Shown here: positions 20,428 through 30,774 of the stretch, one piece after another
How the letters are laid out: every line of letters begins with the position of its first letter
Numbering within the stretch: position 1 is the stretch's first letter
From: an uncultured Acetatifactor sp.
GTDB taxonomy: Bacteria > Bacillota > Clostridia > Lachnospirales > Lachnospiraceae
Length of the DNA: 64,000 nucleotides
Assembly: GCA_947589075.1 (NCBI GenBank)
Contig: CANQBS010000004.1
Coordinates: 1 to 64,000, forward strand
Reading direction: 5' to 3'
The notes under the pieces: model-generated
Told to the model about the DNA's origin: nothing
What the model saw: the letters and a program-made list of their open reading frames with translations, nothing else
Databases searched by the model: none
Program-made: the position numbers and the translations under genes

Positions 20428-21708
20428 ATGAAAGGAAAAATGGTAATCCGTTTCGGGCTGGTAGTGGGTCTGCTGATGCTTTTTCTTGCCGGCTGTGGGC
20501 GCGGAAACGAGGATAAGACCACCTTCACCTTTGCGACCTGGGCTGCCGGAACAGAGCTGTCAGAGTTTCAGGAGATCATTGACAAGGTGAATGAGGAAGC
20601 GGGCGGTGCGTACAGGATTGAAGTGCTGAGCATTCCCTCTGATTATTATGTGAAAATTTCAACCAAGATCGCTGCCAAAAAATGTCCGGATTTCTTCTGG
20701 CTGACCCAGGAGCTGATTTCCAAATATGCACAGATGGGTGTGCTGGCGGATATCACGGAGGCTTTTGAGAACAGTGAAACGCTTACTCCCGATATGTATT
20801 ATGACGGAGTGGTTTCGTCCGCACAGTATGACGGATCCTACTGGGGGCTGCCTTGGATCGCGAACCCGATGATCCTGTATTGCAATAAGGACATGTTCCG
20901 GGAGCTTGGCGTAAAGCTTCCGACAGAGGATGATGATTGGACCTGGCAGGAGTTTATTGATACCTGCAGGCAGTTTAGCGGGAAGGAATATAAGGGCAAT
21001 ACCGTGTATGGCACCGTGATAGACGGCTGGCCCAATATCGAGACTTTCATATGGGCAGGCGGCGGAGATATTATCGCGGAGGACGGTCAGCAGATCATCC
21101 TGAACTCCGCAGAAGCCAAGAAGGGTATGGGATACCTGCAGACCATCGTAAAGGAAAATTTGAGCCCGAGATATGCGGAAGTAGCAAGCCTCGGGGATAA
21201 TAACGTCTGGTTTGAGAAGCAGCGCGTGGCGATGTATTTCGGCGGCATCCAGGATAATTTCGAGAAGAAGGTGTCGGAAATGTCCGCCGACGAACAGTTC
21301 GAAATCGCCTATGCACCCATGCCGGTCTGCGACGACGGAGGGGCATGGAGCTTCGACTGGACGGCTTCCACGGTAATGGCGAAGTCTCTGGAAGGAAACG
21401 AGCTGGCATACGAGATTCTGGAAACAGTGACAAAGGCTTTCTTTGAATGGAAGGTGGCGCCTCCTGTCAAGGATTCCCTGGAAAATGTGATTCAGATCGA
21501 CCCGAACAAAGAGGGCGCCATGAAAACAATTGAATATACCATGCCGTATGCCCGTTCTGCCAATTATATACCGGAATGGTCGGATATCAATGATAAGCTC
21601 TGGTACAATTTATATGTTTCGCTTCTCAATGATGCTTCTTTTGATTATCAGGGGAAAATGGATGAGATTAAAGAGTATTCCGAGGGTCTGGTGAAGGAAA
21701 GGAAATAG
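20428..21708 (+). CDS. Sugar ABC transporter substrate-binding lipoprotein (SBP family 1)
   Basis: Lipobox LFLAGCGRG; SBP_bac_1-like sequence; followed by two permeases. Confidence 0.9.
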   Translation: MKGKMVIRFGLVVGLLMLFLAGCGRGNEDKTTFTFATWAAGTELSEFQEIIDKVNEEAGGAYRIEVLSIPSDYYVKISTKIAAKKCPDFFWLTQELISKYAQMGVLADITEAFENSETLTPDMYYDGVVSSAQYDGSYWGLPWIANPMILYCNKDMFRELGVKLPTEDDDWTWQEFIDTCRQFSGKEYKGNTVYGTVIDGWPNIETFIWAGGGDIIAEDGQQIILNSAEAKKGMGYLQTIVKENLSPRYAEVASLGDNNVWFEKQRVAMYFGGIQDNFEKKVSEMSADEQFEIAYAPMPVCDDGGAWSFDWTASTVMAKSLEGNELAYEILETVTKAFFEWKVAPPVKDSLENVIQIDPNKEGAMKTIEYTMPYARSANYIPEWSDINDKLWYNLYVSLLNDASFDYQGKMDEIKEYSEGLVKERK

Positions 21709-21747
21709 CCGGGACCGAAGGGGGTTAGTAGAGGAAGGTGTGAGAGT

Positions 21748-22608
21748 ATGAAGAAAAAAAGACAAAGGGCAGGTTTTTATTTTGTGCTGCCATGGCTCAT
21801 CGGGTTATGCGTATTCACGGCGCTCCCCATGGTCGCGGCTGTTTATATCAGCATGACGGACTGGGATATCGTCGGGAATGCGGACTTCGTCGGACTCAAG
21901 AATTACATCACTTTATTTTCGACTGCCGAATTTGTCAGGAGCCTGTGGGTGACGGTCCGGTACGCCGTAATCGCCGTGCCGCTTATCATCGCCACTTCAA
22001 TGACAATAGCGGTTCTGGTATCCAAGAATTACAGAGGCGCAGGCGTGTTCCGTGTTATTTATTATATGCCTGCAATCGTTTCCGGTGTTGCGGTAGCCAT
22101 TGTATTTAAATGGATTTTGGATCCCAGCTATGGTCTGCTGAACGGAATCCTGTCGTTTTTCCATATTCAGGGTCCTGACTGGCTGTATGATCCGAACTGG
22201 GTTCTGCCATCCTATCTGATCATGGCAGTATGGGGCGCCGGGGGCGGTCTGCTTACGTATCTGGCGGCTCTTAAGGATATCCCGGAGGAGTTATACGGGG
22301 CTGCCATGATTGACGGAGCCGGGACGTTCCAGAAGGTTTGGTATATCACAGTTCCGCTGATGACACCCATCATTTTTTACAACCTGGTGCTCGGCATTAT
22401 CGGAGCCTTTCGGAAATTTACGGATGCCTATGTGCTGGGAGGCGCGGGAAAGGAAGGCAACTTTTATATGGTCTATCTGTATGAGGAGGCCTTCGCGCAT
22501 TATCGGATGGGATACGCCACGGCGCTGGCTTGGGTGCTGTTTGCCATCATTCTGCTTTTAACCTTTGTGGTGAACTGGACGAAGAAATATTGGGTATACA
22601 GTGAATAG
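21748..22608 (+). CDS. Sugar ABC transporter permease (MalF/UgpA type)
   Basis: GAAMIDGAGTFQKVWYITVPLMTPIIFYNLVLGIIGAF (EAA loop). Confidence 0.92.
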   Translation: MKKKRQRAGFYFVLPWLIGLCVFTALPMVAAVYISMTDWDIVGNADFVGLKNYITLFSTAEFVRSLWVTVRYAVIAVPLIIATSMTIAVLVSKNYRGAGVFRVIYYMPAIVSGVAVAIVFKWILDPSYGLLNGILSFFHIQGPDWLYDPNWVLPSYLIMAVWGAGGGLLTYLAALKDIPEELYGAAMIDGAGTFQKVWYITVPLMTPIIFYNLVLGIIGAFRKFTDAYVLGGAGKEGNFYMVYLYEEAFAHYRMGYATALAWVLFAIILLLTFVVNWTKKYWVYSE

Positions 22609-22628
22609 CTGGGGAACGGAGAAGAAAG

Positions 22629-23483
22629 ATGAAAAAAAGAAGGAATTTTGAAATAAACTTCAGTATTGTACGCCGCGTGATGTGGTATGTCATTTCAATC
22701 GCAGGCTCCTGTATCATGCTGCTTCCCTTTTTGTGGATGGTCAGCACCAGCTTTAAAATGGAAAATGAGATTTTTACGGTTCCTATCAGCTGGCTGCCCC
22801 AGCAGATCACGTTTCAGAATTATACCAGGGCGTTGGAAGTGGTTCCGATTTTCACATGTATGCTGAACACGGTGATCATAGCCGTTCCGAAGATTCTGGG
22901 CGAGGTTTTCGTATCGGCCCTGGTGGCATTCGGCTTTGCGAGATTTGAATTTAAAGGCAGAAATGCCATGTTTATGATCATGCTGGCGACGATGATGCTT
23001 CCTTATGAGGTGACGATGATCCCCACTTTCATGGCATGGTCCGCTCTGGGATTTGCCGACAGTTATGTTCCGTTGACGCTTCCGGCGTTCTGCGGTTCCG
23101 CCTCTTATATTTTCTTCCTGAAGATGTATTTTGAGACGGTGCCCAGGGATTATGAGGAGGCCGCGTGGATTGACGGAGCCTCCAATCTCAGGGTGTTCCG
23201 GATGGTCTTTCTGCCTCTTGCCAAGCCTGCCCTGATCACGATCTGCCTTTGGTCGTTTATGGGAACCTGGAACGATCTTCTGGGGCAGCTGATCTACATA
23301 GATTCCCAGTCCAAATACACGGTACAGCTTGCCCTCGCTTCCTTCAGCTCCATGACCGGCGAGACACTGTGGGGACCGTTGATGGCAGCTTCTTTTATGG
23401 CTTTAATCCCTGTAATTGTTCTCCTGCTTTACGCGCAGAAGTATTTTATGGAAGGCGTAAAAATGGGTGGAATTAAAGGGTGA
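22629..23483 (+). CDS. Carbohydrate ABC transporter permease (MalG/UgpE type)
   Basis: EEAAWIDGASNLRVFRMVFLPLAKPALITICLWSFMGTWNDLL. Confidence 0.93.
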   Translation: MKKRRNFEINFSIVRRVMWYVISIAGSCIMLLPFLWMVSTSFKMENEIFTVPISWLPQQITFQNYTRALEVVPIFTCMLNTVIIAVPKILGEVFVSALVAFGFARFEFKGRNAMFMIMLATMMLPYEVTMIPTFMAWSALGFADSYVPLTLPAFCGSASYIFFLKMYFETVPRDYEEAAWIDGASNLRVFRMVFLPLAKPALITICLWSFMGTWNDLLGQLIYIDSQSKYTVQLALASFSSMTGETLWGPLMAASFMALIPVIVLLLYAQKYFMEGVKMGGIKG

Positions 23484-23520
23484 GCAAAATATACAATTTC
23501 AATTATGGAAGGAGATTACT

Positions 23521-24090
23521 ATGAAAAAGAAATTAGCAGCACTTGCAATGGCCGCGGTCATGGCGATTGGATGCCTGGCTGGCTGCGGTAAAAACGAAGA
23601 ATCCGGAACCGGATGGACGGAGGTACAACATTTTACGTACAAGGATATTGCTTCCTGGACCAGCATGCAGACCCCTTCTGAAGGAAGCGGATCAGGCTCT
23701 GTGGAAGGCACCAATGATACGGACGGTTATGTGACCATTCATGCGGCAAGCGATGGATGGGGCGGAGTCGAATCCGGTTATTTTGAGATCGATCTTTCCA
23801 AGGATCCCATTATCCTGGTGAAGATATTTGAAAATCCGGACGGCTACAACTGGTGTTTGAAGGTCGTTCCTGAGAATCCTATTGAAGACCATGAGTGGGG
23901 CTGCTATGTGATTCCCGACAACAATCTGAAATGGAACAAGTATGCCGGAGCGGATCTGAACGAGGCCCTCGGGGAAGAGTTTAAGTCGATCTATGGGGAA
24001 CAGTGTAAGATTAAAATTTGGATTTCGGCAGCGGGCGGTCCGGACGGAGTCGTTTCCGTATCAGAGATTCTTGTGATGAACACAAAATAA
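23521..24090 (+). CDS. Small hypothetical lipoprotein in the sugar-transport operon
   Basis: MKKKLAALAMAAVMAIGCLAGCGKNEE lipobox; about 189 aa, aromatic-rich, possibly a beta-sandwich; start 23521 after AAGGAGAT. Confidence 0.7.
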   Translation: MKKKLAALAMAAVMAIGCLAGCGKNEESGTGWTEVQHFTYKDIASWTSMQTPSEGSGSGSVEGTNDTDGYVTIHAASDGWGGVESGYFEIDLSKDPIILVKIFENPDGYNWCLKVVPENPIEDHEWGCYVIPDNNLKWNKYAGADLNEALGEEFKSIYGEQCKIKIWISAAGGPDGVVSVSEILVMNTK

Positions 24091-24205
24091 AAACGACGGT
24101 TCGGCTGGATGAATCATTGCTTATAAAATGCTCACGATACAGGGTGGAATAGAATTTCACCCTGTATTTATAAAGATCTTTTGGAAGGGGTACGGTGGGT
24201 GGAAA

Positions 24206-26152
24206 ATGAAAAGAGCACTGGCATGGATTCTGATTTTTCTGTTATCATTTGTAACGGCCGCCTGCGGAAAAGAGGATCAGGGAAGGGGCGGGCAGGCTAT
24301 GGCAGGGCAGAAGGAGATAGCGCGGATTGACCGTTACGAAGAGGAAATCCCTGCGGACTATGCCTGGTTTGATTATAAGGCCAGCGCGCTTGCTTTTGAC
24401 GGACTGGTTTTTGGAAAGAATACACAGGGGAAATATTTCCCGTTGATCTGGCAGGATGAGACAAATGATACCTTTGGGTTCGCCGCATATGTGGGGGATC
24501 CCCGCAACGGGGCGGACGGGGCGCAGGAGGCTGTTGCAACGGCAGCCGCTATCCTGAGCGCAACCCTGCTTGGAATTGACAAGAGCAGCCAGGCGGGCGA
24601 GGATTATGTTGCACAGCTGCATGCCTATTTTTCCCAGGAAGAGGGCGTTGTCCTGAATAATCCGGGAGGCACCTCAAAGGGCGCGTCCATGTGGTACATG
24701 CTGTATCCCACTATTCTTTTTACCCAGGTCTCCCTTTATTATCCTCAGGAGAAACAGATCAGGGAGGATGCCCTTTCAGCCATCGAGAGCTGGTATCAGG
24801 CTTATCAGGTCATGGCAGAAACAGGAAGTTTCGACTATACGGGTTTTGATTTCACCGAGAAAGAGCCTTATGAAAACGGCGTGTGGAAGGAGCCTGACAG
24901 CGCTGCCGGTATTGCGGTCCTGATGAAGCTGGGCTATGAACTGACCGGTAAGGAAGAATACCGGGATGCCATGGTTCAATGCCTGGATTATCTTGCGGAT
25001 TTTAACGGAAGCCCCCTTTACGAGGTGCTTCTGTATTTCGCGCCGTCGCTTGCCGCGCAGATGAACGCCCAATATGGGATGGATTATGATTTGGAAGATA
25101 TGTTGGGGGATGTGCTGAACGGCGGCTCTGTTCCCAGGGGCGGCTGGGGTTCTATCCTCGGAACCTGGGGAGACTGCTGTATGAACGGAACGATGGGCAG
25201 TACGACGGATCAGGGAGGCTATGCTTTTTCTATGAATACATTTGCGGGAGGCTATGCGCTGGCATCCGTGGCGAAGTACGATACCCGTTATGCAAGGGCT
25301 ATGGGTATCTGGTTTGTGAACGCCGCTTCCGCAGGCAGATATTTCTTTCCGGGAGAATCCCCGCAGGAAAATCAGTCCGCCTCCCAAGATCCTGATACCA
25401 TGGAATTTCTGAAGCTGTCCGGCGGGGCGATACCCTATGAAGGAATCCGTAAAAGCGGCAATTCCAAAACACCCTGGATCGGGGGCGACCCGACGGTGTA
25501 CGGATGGGCGGAAACCGATCTGTCCCTTTACAGCGGCGCCCATACGGGTCTGTTTGCATCAACCGTGGAGCAGACCGATACAGAGGGAATATTAAAAATC
25601 AACTGTAATGTCGCGGAGACGCCGGGGCAAGGCTATGCCACTTATCTTTTGTACAATCCGTATGGGCAGGCAAAGAATGTGAACTATAGTTTACCCCAGG
25701 GAAGGTGGGATTTGTTTGACAGCGTGCAGAAGCGCACTGTTGCAGAAGGAGCAGAAAAAGAGCTGACCCTGACGCTTGAACCGGGGCAGGCTGTTGTGAT
25801 CGTGGAAATGCCGGAAGGCTCCCGGGTTGTGCATGAAAACGGACAGTACAGGGCGAATGGGGTGTGGATCGCTTCTGACACAGTAACAGTTGCATTGTCG
25901 GGAATTCAGAACAATGACTCTGTGAAAGGGAAGGTAACGCTGGATGTCAGGGTGACTGCCACGGATCCTTCCGTCACCGTAGAAGAAATTATCCTGGAGA
26001 TAGACGGTAAGGAAACAGCCTTTCAGGACTCGGAGAAGGTGACCTTTCAGACGGCGGACTATACTCCCGGAAGCAAAAGCATATTTATCACCGTGATGAT
26101 GTCAGACGGGAAAACAGATACAACAAGCATACGGTTAAACTTTAAAGAATAA
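24206..26152 (+). CDS. Large hypothetical lipoprotein; possible (alpha/alpha)-type carbohydrate-active enzyme with a C-terminal Ig-like domain
   Basis: Lipobox VTAACGKED; helical repeat-like central region; C-terminal beta-rich VKGKVTLDVRVTATDPSVTVEEIILEIDG...; operonic with GH genes. Confidence 0.55.
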   Translation: MKRALAWILIFLLSFVTAACGKEDQGRGGQAMAGQKEIARIDRYEEEIPADYAWFDYKASALAFDGLVFGKNTQGKYFPLIWQDETNDTFGFAAYVGDPRNGADGAQEAVATAAAILSATLLGIDKSSQAGEDYVAQLHAYFSQEEGVVLNNPGGTSKGASMWYMLYPTILFTQVSLYYPQEKQIREDALSAIESWYQAYQVMAETGSFDYTGFDFTEKEPYENGVWKEPDSAAGIAVLMKLGYELTGKEEYRDAMVQCLDYLADFNGSPLYEVLLYFAPSLAAQMNAQYGMDYDLEDMLGDVLNGGSVPRGGWGSILGTWGDCCMNGTMGSTTDQGGYAFSMNTFAGGYALASVAKYDTRYARAMGIWFVNAASAGRYFFPGESPQENQSASQDPDTMEFLKLSGGAIPYEGIRKSGNSKTPWIGGDPTVYGWAETDLSLYSGAHTGLFASTVEQTDTEGILKINCNVAETPGQGYATYLLYNPYGQAKNVNYSLPQGRWDLFDSVQKRTVAEGAEKELTLTLEPGQAVVIVEMPEGSRVVHENGQYRANGVWIASDTVTVALSGIQNNDSVKGKVTLDVRVTATDPSVTVEEIILEIDGKETAFQDSEKVTFQTADYTPGSKSIFITVMMSDGKTDTTSIRLNFKE

Positions 26153-26200
26153 AAAACGATTAAATTGGATGTCTGCCGGAGCGGACAGGAAGGTATAAGC

Positions 26201-27280
26201 ATGAAAAGAGAACCCAAGAATCCGATCATTACAGCCGATAAAGTGAAGCCTTCCCAGGATTTCCTGAAGGTAGACGGGATTTTTAACTGCGGAGCCGCAA
26301 AGCTGGGAGAAGAGTATCTGCTTCTGTGCAGAGTGGCGGAGTCCTGCGCCGAAAAAGAAGAGGGCTTCCTTTGCATCCCGGTTTACGATGAGAGTGAGGA
26401 TCGTCTGAAAAAAGAGCGGATTCCGGTTGAAGAACTTCGGCGGGAATATGATTTGAGCGACAGCAGGATGATCTCCTCGGTAAATGAGTGTGGAATCAAA
26501 AAAATCCGGTATCTGACCTCCATTTCGCACTTAAGGCTGGCGCGAAGCAGAGACGGGATTTCCTTTGAGGTGGAGGATCATCCCGCCCTGCCGTTAAAGG
26601 GGCGGTATGAAAGATGGGGAATGGAGGATCCCAGAATCACATATCTGGAGGAGGAAGGCAGATATTGCATCACATACACCGCCGTATCCGATCTGGGCGC
26701 CATGCCCGCCCTGCTGATCACAAAGGATTTTATAGAGTATGAAAGGATAGGGGCTATTTTTCCCCCGGAAAATAAGGATGTTGTAATTTTCCCCCGGAAA
26801 ATAGGAGGGCTTTACTATGCTTTCCACAGACCTGTGCCTTATGAGATCGGAACCCCCGATATCTGGGTGTCTTCTTCCCCTGACCTGAAGCATTGGGGAG
26901 GACACCGGCATGTGAGCGGGGTCTGTACGGACAGCTGGGAAAACGGAAGGGTAGGCAGCGGAGCCCCTCCTATCCATACGCCGGAGGGCTGGCTGCACAT
27001 TTATCACGGGGCGGATCACGGCAGCCGTTATTGTCTGGGAACCATGCTGACGGATCTGGAGAATCCCGGAAGGGTGATCGCAAGATCGACGCGCCCTGTT
27101 CTGGAGCCCTGCGAGCCGTATGAAACGGAGGGCTTCTTTGGAGGCGTGGTTTTTACCTGCGGATGTATTGTGGAAGGTGATAAAATATCCGTTTATTACG
27201 GCGCTGCGGACGACAAAATAGCGAGGGCGGAAATGTCCCTTAAGGAGCTGCTTACGGGTCTGTCATGGAAGGAAGCTTAA
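26201..27280 (+). CDS. GH130-family glycoside phosphorylase
   Basis: KPSQDFLKVDGIFNCGAAKLGEEYLLLCRVAE, GMEDPRITYLEE, GSGAPPIHTPEGWLHIYHG, CIVEGDKISVYYGAADDKIA. Confidence 0.88.
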   Translation: MKREPKNPIITADKVKPSQDFLKVDGIFNCGAAKLGEEYLLLCRVAESCAEKEEGFLCIPVYDESEDRLKKERIPVEELRREYDLSDSRMISSVNECGIKKIRYLTSISHLRLARSRDGISFEVEDHPALPLKGRYERWGMEDPRITYLEEEGRYCITYTAVSDLGAMPALLITKDFIEYERIGAIFPPENKDVVIFPRKIGGLYYAFHRPVPYEIGTPDIWVSSSPDLKHWGGHRHVSGVCTDSWENGRVGSGAPPIHTPEGWLHIYHGADHGSRYCLGTMLTDLENPGRVIARSTRPVLEPCEPYETEGFFGGVVFTCGCIVEGDKISVYYGAADDKIARAEMSLKELLTGLSWKEA

Positions 27281-27366
27281 AAGGGAATCTGGCGAGTGAA
27301 AAAGGGCATGCGTCTGGCGGCGGATTCTTTGAGGAAGTGTTCAGTTTAAGATAGGGAGGTTTGCCA

Positions 27367-28278
27367 ATGGAAACAATATGGGAAATGTTGGATTGCCACA
27401 GAAAAACAGGGGAAGGAAGAGCGGCTGCCCGGCTGCATTTTCTGGGCGTGGACGGCTACGATGTATACAATCCTACGGCGCCCTTTTGGTATCAGGGGAA
27501 AAAGCTGCTCTGCGCCCGGGTGGAAAAAAGGGACAGTGAGGTATCCCGCGCGGTCTTTTTCCGGGAAACTGAGGAAAATGTTTATGAGGTGATGGAAGGG
27601 TGGAAGCAATATCAGCTTCAGGATCCCTGTATCACAAAGGTATTGGGGCACTATGTCCTGGGAGGCACGGAGGTTTATTCCAAGCCCGGGAAGCCGGGGC
27701 AGATTAGCTGGCATACCAGCTTTTATTACGGAAAAAGCCTGGAAGAGCTTGAAAGGCTGGCGGACGGTCCGGAGGGCATGAAGGACGTCCGCATGGTGGA
27801 GCTCGCGGATAAAAGGATTGGCATCTTTACCAGACCCCAGGGAGAGAAGGGCGGACGGGGAAAAATCGGATTTGCCATTGTGGAGGACTTCTCAGGCGTC
27901 ACCGCGTCCGTGATGGAAGAAGCGCCCCTGCTGGATCTGTTTCATGAGGATGAGTGGGGCGGAGTAAATGAGGCAACGCTCCTTGCTGACGGCAGGATCG
28001 GTGTGCTGGGGCATATTGCCTGTTTCCGGCCGGATGAGGTGCGCCATTATTTTCCGATGGCATTTCTTTTTGACCCAGTGACCATGGAATACACGAAACC
28101 GCGGATTCTGGCGGAGAGAAGGGAATTTTTGCCCGGACCCAGCAAACGCCCGGATCTGGAGGATGTGTTGTTTAGCGGAGGCATCCGGAGGGAAGGAGAA
28201 GACGCGGTACTGTACGTCGGGGTTTCTGATTGCGAGGTGCAGCGCATTGTGGTTCCGGATCCGTTTCAGGGAGTATAG
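27367..28278 (+). CDS. DUF1861-like protein (predicted beta-propeller, GH-associated)
   Basis: GVDGYDVYNPTAPF..., ALVEKR-like repeats, HEDEWGGVNEATLLADGRIGVLGHIAC, LEDVLFSGGI. Confidence 0.7.
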   Translation: METIWEMLDCHRKTGEGRAAARLHFLGVDGYDVYNPTAPFWYQGKKLLCARVEKRDSEVSRAVFFRETEENVYEVMEGWKQYQLQDPCITKVLGHYVLGGTEVYSKPGKPGQISWHTSFYYGKSLEELERLADGPEGMKDVRMVELADKRIGIFTRPQGEKGGRGKIGFAIVEDFSGVTASVMEEAPLLDLFHEDEWGGVNEATLLADGRIGVLGHIACFRPDEVRHYFPMAFLFDPVTMEYTKPRILAERREFLPGPSKRPDLEDVLFSGGIRREGEDAVLYVGVSDCEVQRIVVPDPFQGV

Positions 28279-28281
28279 CGG

Positions 28282-29763
28282 ATGAAGAAATTTAAGTGGT
28301 ACGAGAATGTGGTGTTTTATGAAATCTATGTGCCCTCCTTTTGCGACGGCAACGGCGACGGGATTGGAGACCTGAGAGGTGTTATTTTAAAGCTTCCGTA
28401 CTTGAAAAAGCTGGGAGTCGGCGGAATTTGGCTGACTCCCTTTTATCCGTCCCCGAAAGCGGATAACGGTTATGATATCAGCGACTACAGGAATGTGGAT
28501 CCGGAATACGGCAGCTTGTCGGATTTTGATGAATTATTGGAGACGGCACACCGCATGGGGATCAGAGTGATCATAGATATGGTGCTGAACCATACCTCCG
28601 ACCGGCATCCCTGGTTTCAGGAGAGCAGAAAGCAGCGCGCCGGTGGGAAGTACCGTGATTATTATATTTGGGAGAAGGAGGTACCCAATAACTGGGAATC
28701 CTTTTTTGACGGAAGCGCATGGGAATACGATATGCAGGCTGGAATGTACTATTATCATGCTTTTTCCAGACAGCAGGTATGTCTGAACTGGTCCTGTGAG
28801 GCCGTGGTAAGGGAGTGTCTGGATATCCTTGCCTTCTGGCTGGAACGAGGAGCGGACGGTTTCCGGCTGGATGTTATCAATTTCCTGAAAACTGACCGCA
28901 GCGCCCTGCGGAAAGAGAATCCTGTCGTGGATGGGATCATACAGCATGTTTACGACAAAAACCAGCCGGGGGTGATCGATGCGGTCCGAAGGATATCAAA
29001 GCTGGTGCACAGCTACCCGGAGAAGTATCTGTTAGGAGAAGTGGGAGAAGAGGACATGGAGCTGCTTCATCCTTATATGGGAAAGGGATTGCTGGATTCC
29101 GTATTTCAGTTTAACCTTGGGAGCATGCGGAAGCTGGATGCCGCGTATATGGGAGAACAGATCGTAAAAATGGAAGCAGCAGGAATTTATCCTACTCTTT
29201 TTTTCAGTTCCCATGACATGAGCAGGCATTTTAATCGTCTGTGTGAAAAAGAGCTATGGAAGGCGAAGCTTCTGGCTGCATTTCTGCTGACAGCGAAGGG
29301 AATTCCTTTTCTGTATCAGGGGGAGGAGCTGCCCATGGAGGATGAGGTATTGAACGGTTCCGGGGATCTGAAGGACATTCAGGGCAGATATGGTTTTGAA
29401 AAAAAGAAAAAAGAGGGGAAAAGCGACGAAGAAGCCTTTTTCTATGCGTTGGAAAGGTCGAGGGATTACTCCCGCGGCATGATGGACTGGAACCGGGTAA
29501 ATGAACCGGAAAGCGATTCTTTGCTGCATGTTTATCAAAGGCTTTTAGAGCTTAGGAACAGTCATGCCTCCCTTAGGACAGGCAGTTATGAGGGGATTGA
29601 TTTTTCCGGAGAATCGTTATATTATCAAAGGGTAGGAAATCAGGAAAAAATTGGCGTATATCTGAACTTCGGGAAGCTGAACGTGAATGTACCGGTTCAG
29701 AACGTCCTTTTGGAGATTCAGGATGAGGACGGCAATTTAAAAGGGTTGATTAGGTATGAATAA
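28282..29763 (+). CDS. GH13 alpha-amylase-family glucosidase
   Basis: GGIWLTPFYPSPKADNGYDISDYRNVDPEYGS, VIIDMVLNHTSDRHPWF, RGADGFRLDVINF, LLGEVGEED. Confidence 0.93.
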   Translation: MKKFKWYENVVFYEIYVPSFCDGNGDGIGDLRGVILKLPYLKKLGVGGIWLTPFYPSPKADNGYDISDYRNVDPEYGSLSDFDELLETAHRMGIRVIIDMVLNHTSDRHPWFQESRKQRAGGKYRDYYIWEKEVPNNWESFFDGSAWEYDMQAGMYYYHAFSRQQVCLNWSCEAVVRECLDILAFWLERGADGFRLDVINFLKTDRSALRKENPVVDGIIQHVYDKNQPGVIDAVRRISKLVHSYPEKYLLGEVGEEDMELLHPYMGKGLLDSVFQFNLGSMRKLDAAYMGEQIVKMEAAGIYPTLFFSSHDMSRHFNRLCEKELWKAKLLAAFLLTAKGIPFLYQGEELPMEDEVLNGSGDLKDIQGRYGFEKKKKEGKSDEEAFFYALERSRDYSRGMMDWNRVNEPESDSLLHVYQRLLELRNSHASLRTGSYEGIDFSGESLYYQRVGNQEKIGVYLNFGKLNVNVPVQNVLLEIQDEDGNLKGLIRYE

Positions 29764-29790
29764 GATCATGGGGTTGGGGAGGAATTACAT

Positions 29791-30774
29791 TTGAAAAAAG
29801 TTTCCATGCAGAGCATAGCCACAGAGCTTGGCATTTCGAAAATGACGGTATCAAAGTGCTTTAAAAACAGCGAGGATATTTCCGCGGAGACAAAGCGTGC
29901 GATCCTGAAAAAAGCGGATGAAATGGGATACAAGTATCAAAGACGTATAAAATACCGGATCGCCGTTCTGTTTTCGGAGGTATATTTTGATTCCACAGAA
30001 CGATTTTATAACGGCCTGTATAAGAGCCTGCAGGAGCTGGAATGGGCAAACAGCATGAAATTTTCGCTTTTCTGTGTGAGCAGGGAGGATGAAAAAAACA
30101 ATGTTCTGAATGCGGGCGTGGAAGAAAATGATGCCGTCATTTTTCTGGGACAGTTCTCCCGTAAATATGTTATGTTTCTGATGGGAAAAAAAATTCCTGT
30201 TCTGTGCCTGGACTTCCACTACAGGGGTGTGGAAGCGGATTCTGTGGTCTCGGACAGTTACCAGGCGAGCTATGACTTAACTTCATACCTGATTGAGCTC
30301 GGACACCGAAAGATTGCTTTTGTAGGGAATCTGAACTATACCAACAGCGTCAATGACCGATATCTGGGTTATTATAAGGCTCTTCTGGAGAAGGATCTGA
30401 ATCTGGATCCTGCCTACCGGATTGATGACCGGGACGAACAGGGGATTCTGGATACCTTCAGTCTTCCTGAAAAGATGCCTACAGCTTTTGTATGCAACAA
30501 CGATTATACTGCCTTTAATCTGACAAAGCAGCTGAAAAAAGCAGGATACAGGGTTCCGGAGCAGGTCAGTGTGGTGGGCTTTGATGATGTCCTGTATTCG
30601 GAAATTTCGGATCCGCCGATTACTTCGGTACATGTGCACAGGGGGTTTATGGCGGAACAGGCGATCCTTCTGATGAAACGCAGATTCCAGCAGCCGGATG
30701 CCAGACCGAGCACTGTTACGATCAATTGTTCCATCAAATATCGGGAATCTGTAAAAAGGATAGAAAATGAGTGA
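29791..30774 (+). CDS. LacI-family transcriptional regulator
   Basis: SMQSIATELGISKMTVSKCFKNSEDISAETKRAILKKADEMGYKYQ HTH; PBP1-like C-terminal domain. Confidence 0.93.
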   Translation: MKKVSMQSIATELGISKMTVSKCFKNSEDISAETKRAILKKADEMGYKYQRRIKYRIAVLFSEVYFDSTERFYNGLYKSLQELEWANSMKFSLFCVSREDEKNNVLNAGVEENDAVIFLGQFSRKYVMFLMGKKIPVLCLDFHYRGVEADSVVSDSYQASYDLTSYLIELGHRKIAFVGNLNYTNSVNDRYLGYYKALLEKDLNLDPAYRIDDRDEQGILDTFSLPEKMPTAFVCNNDYTAFNLTKQLKKAGYRVPEQVSVVGFDDVLYSEISDPPITSVHVHRGFMAEQAILLMKRRFQQPDARPSTVTINCSIKYRESVKRIENE

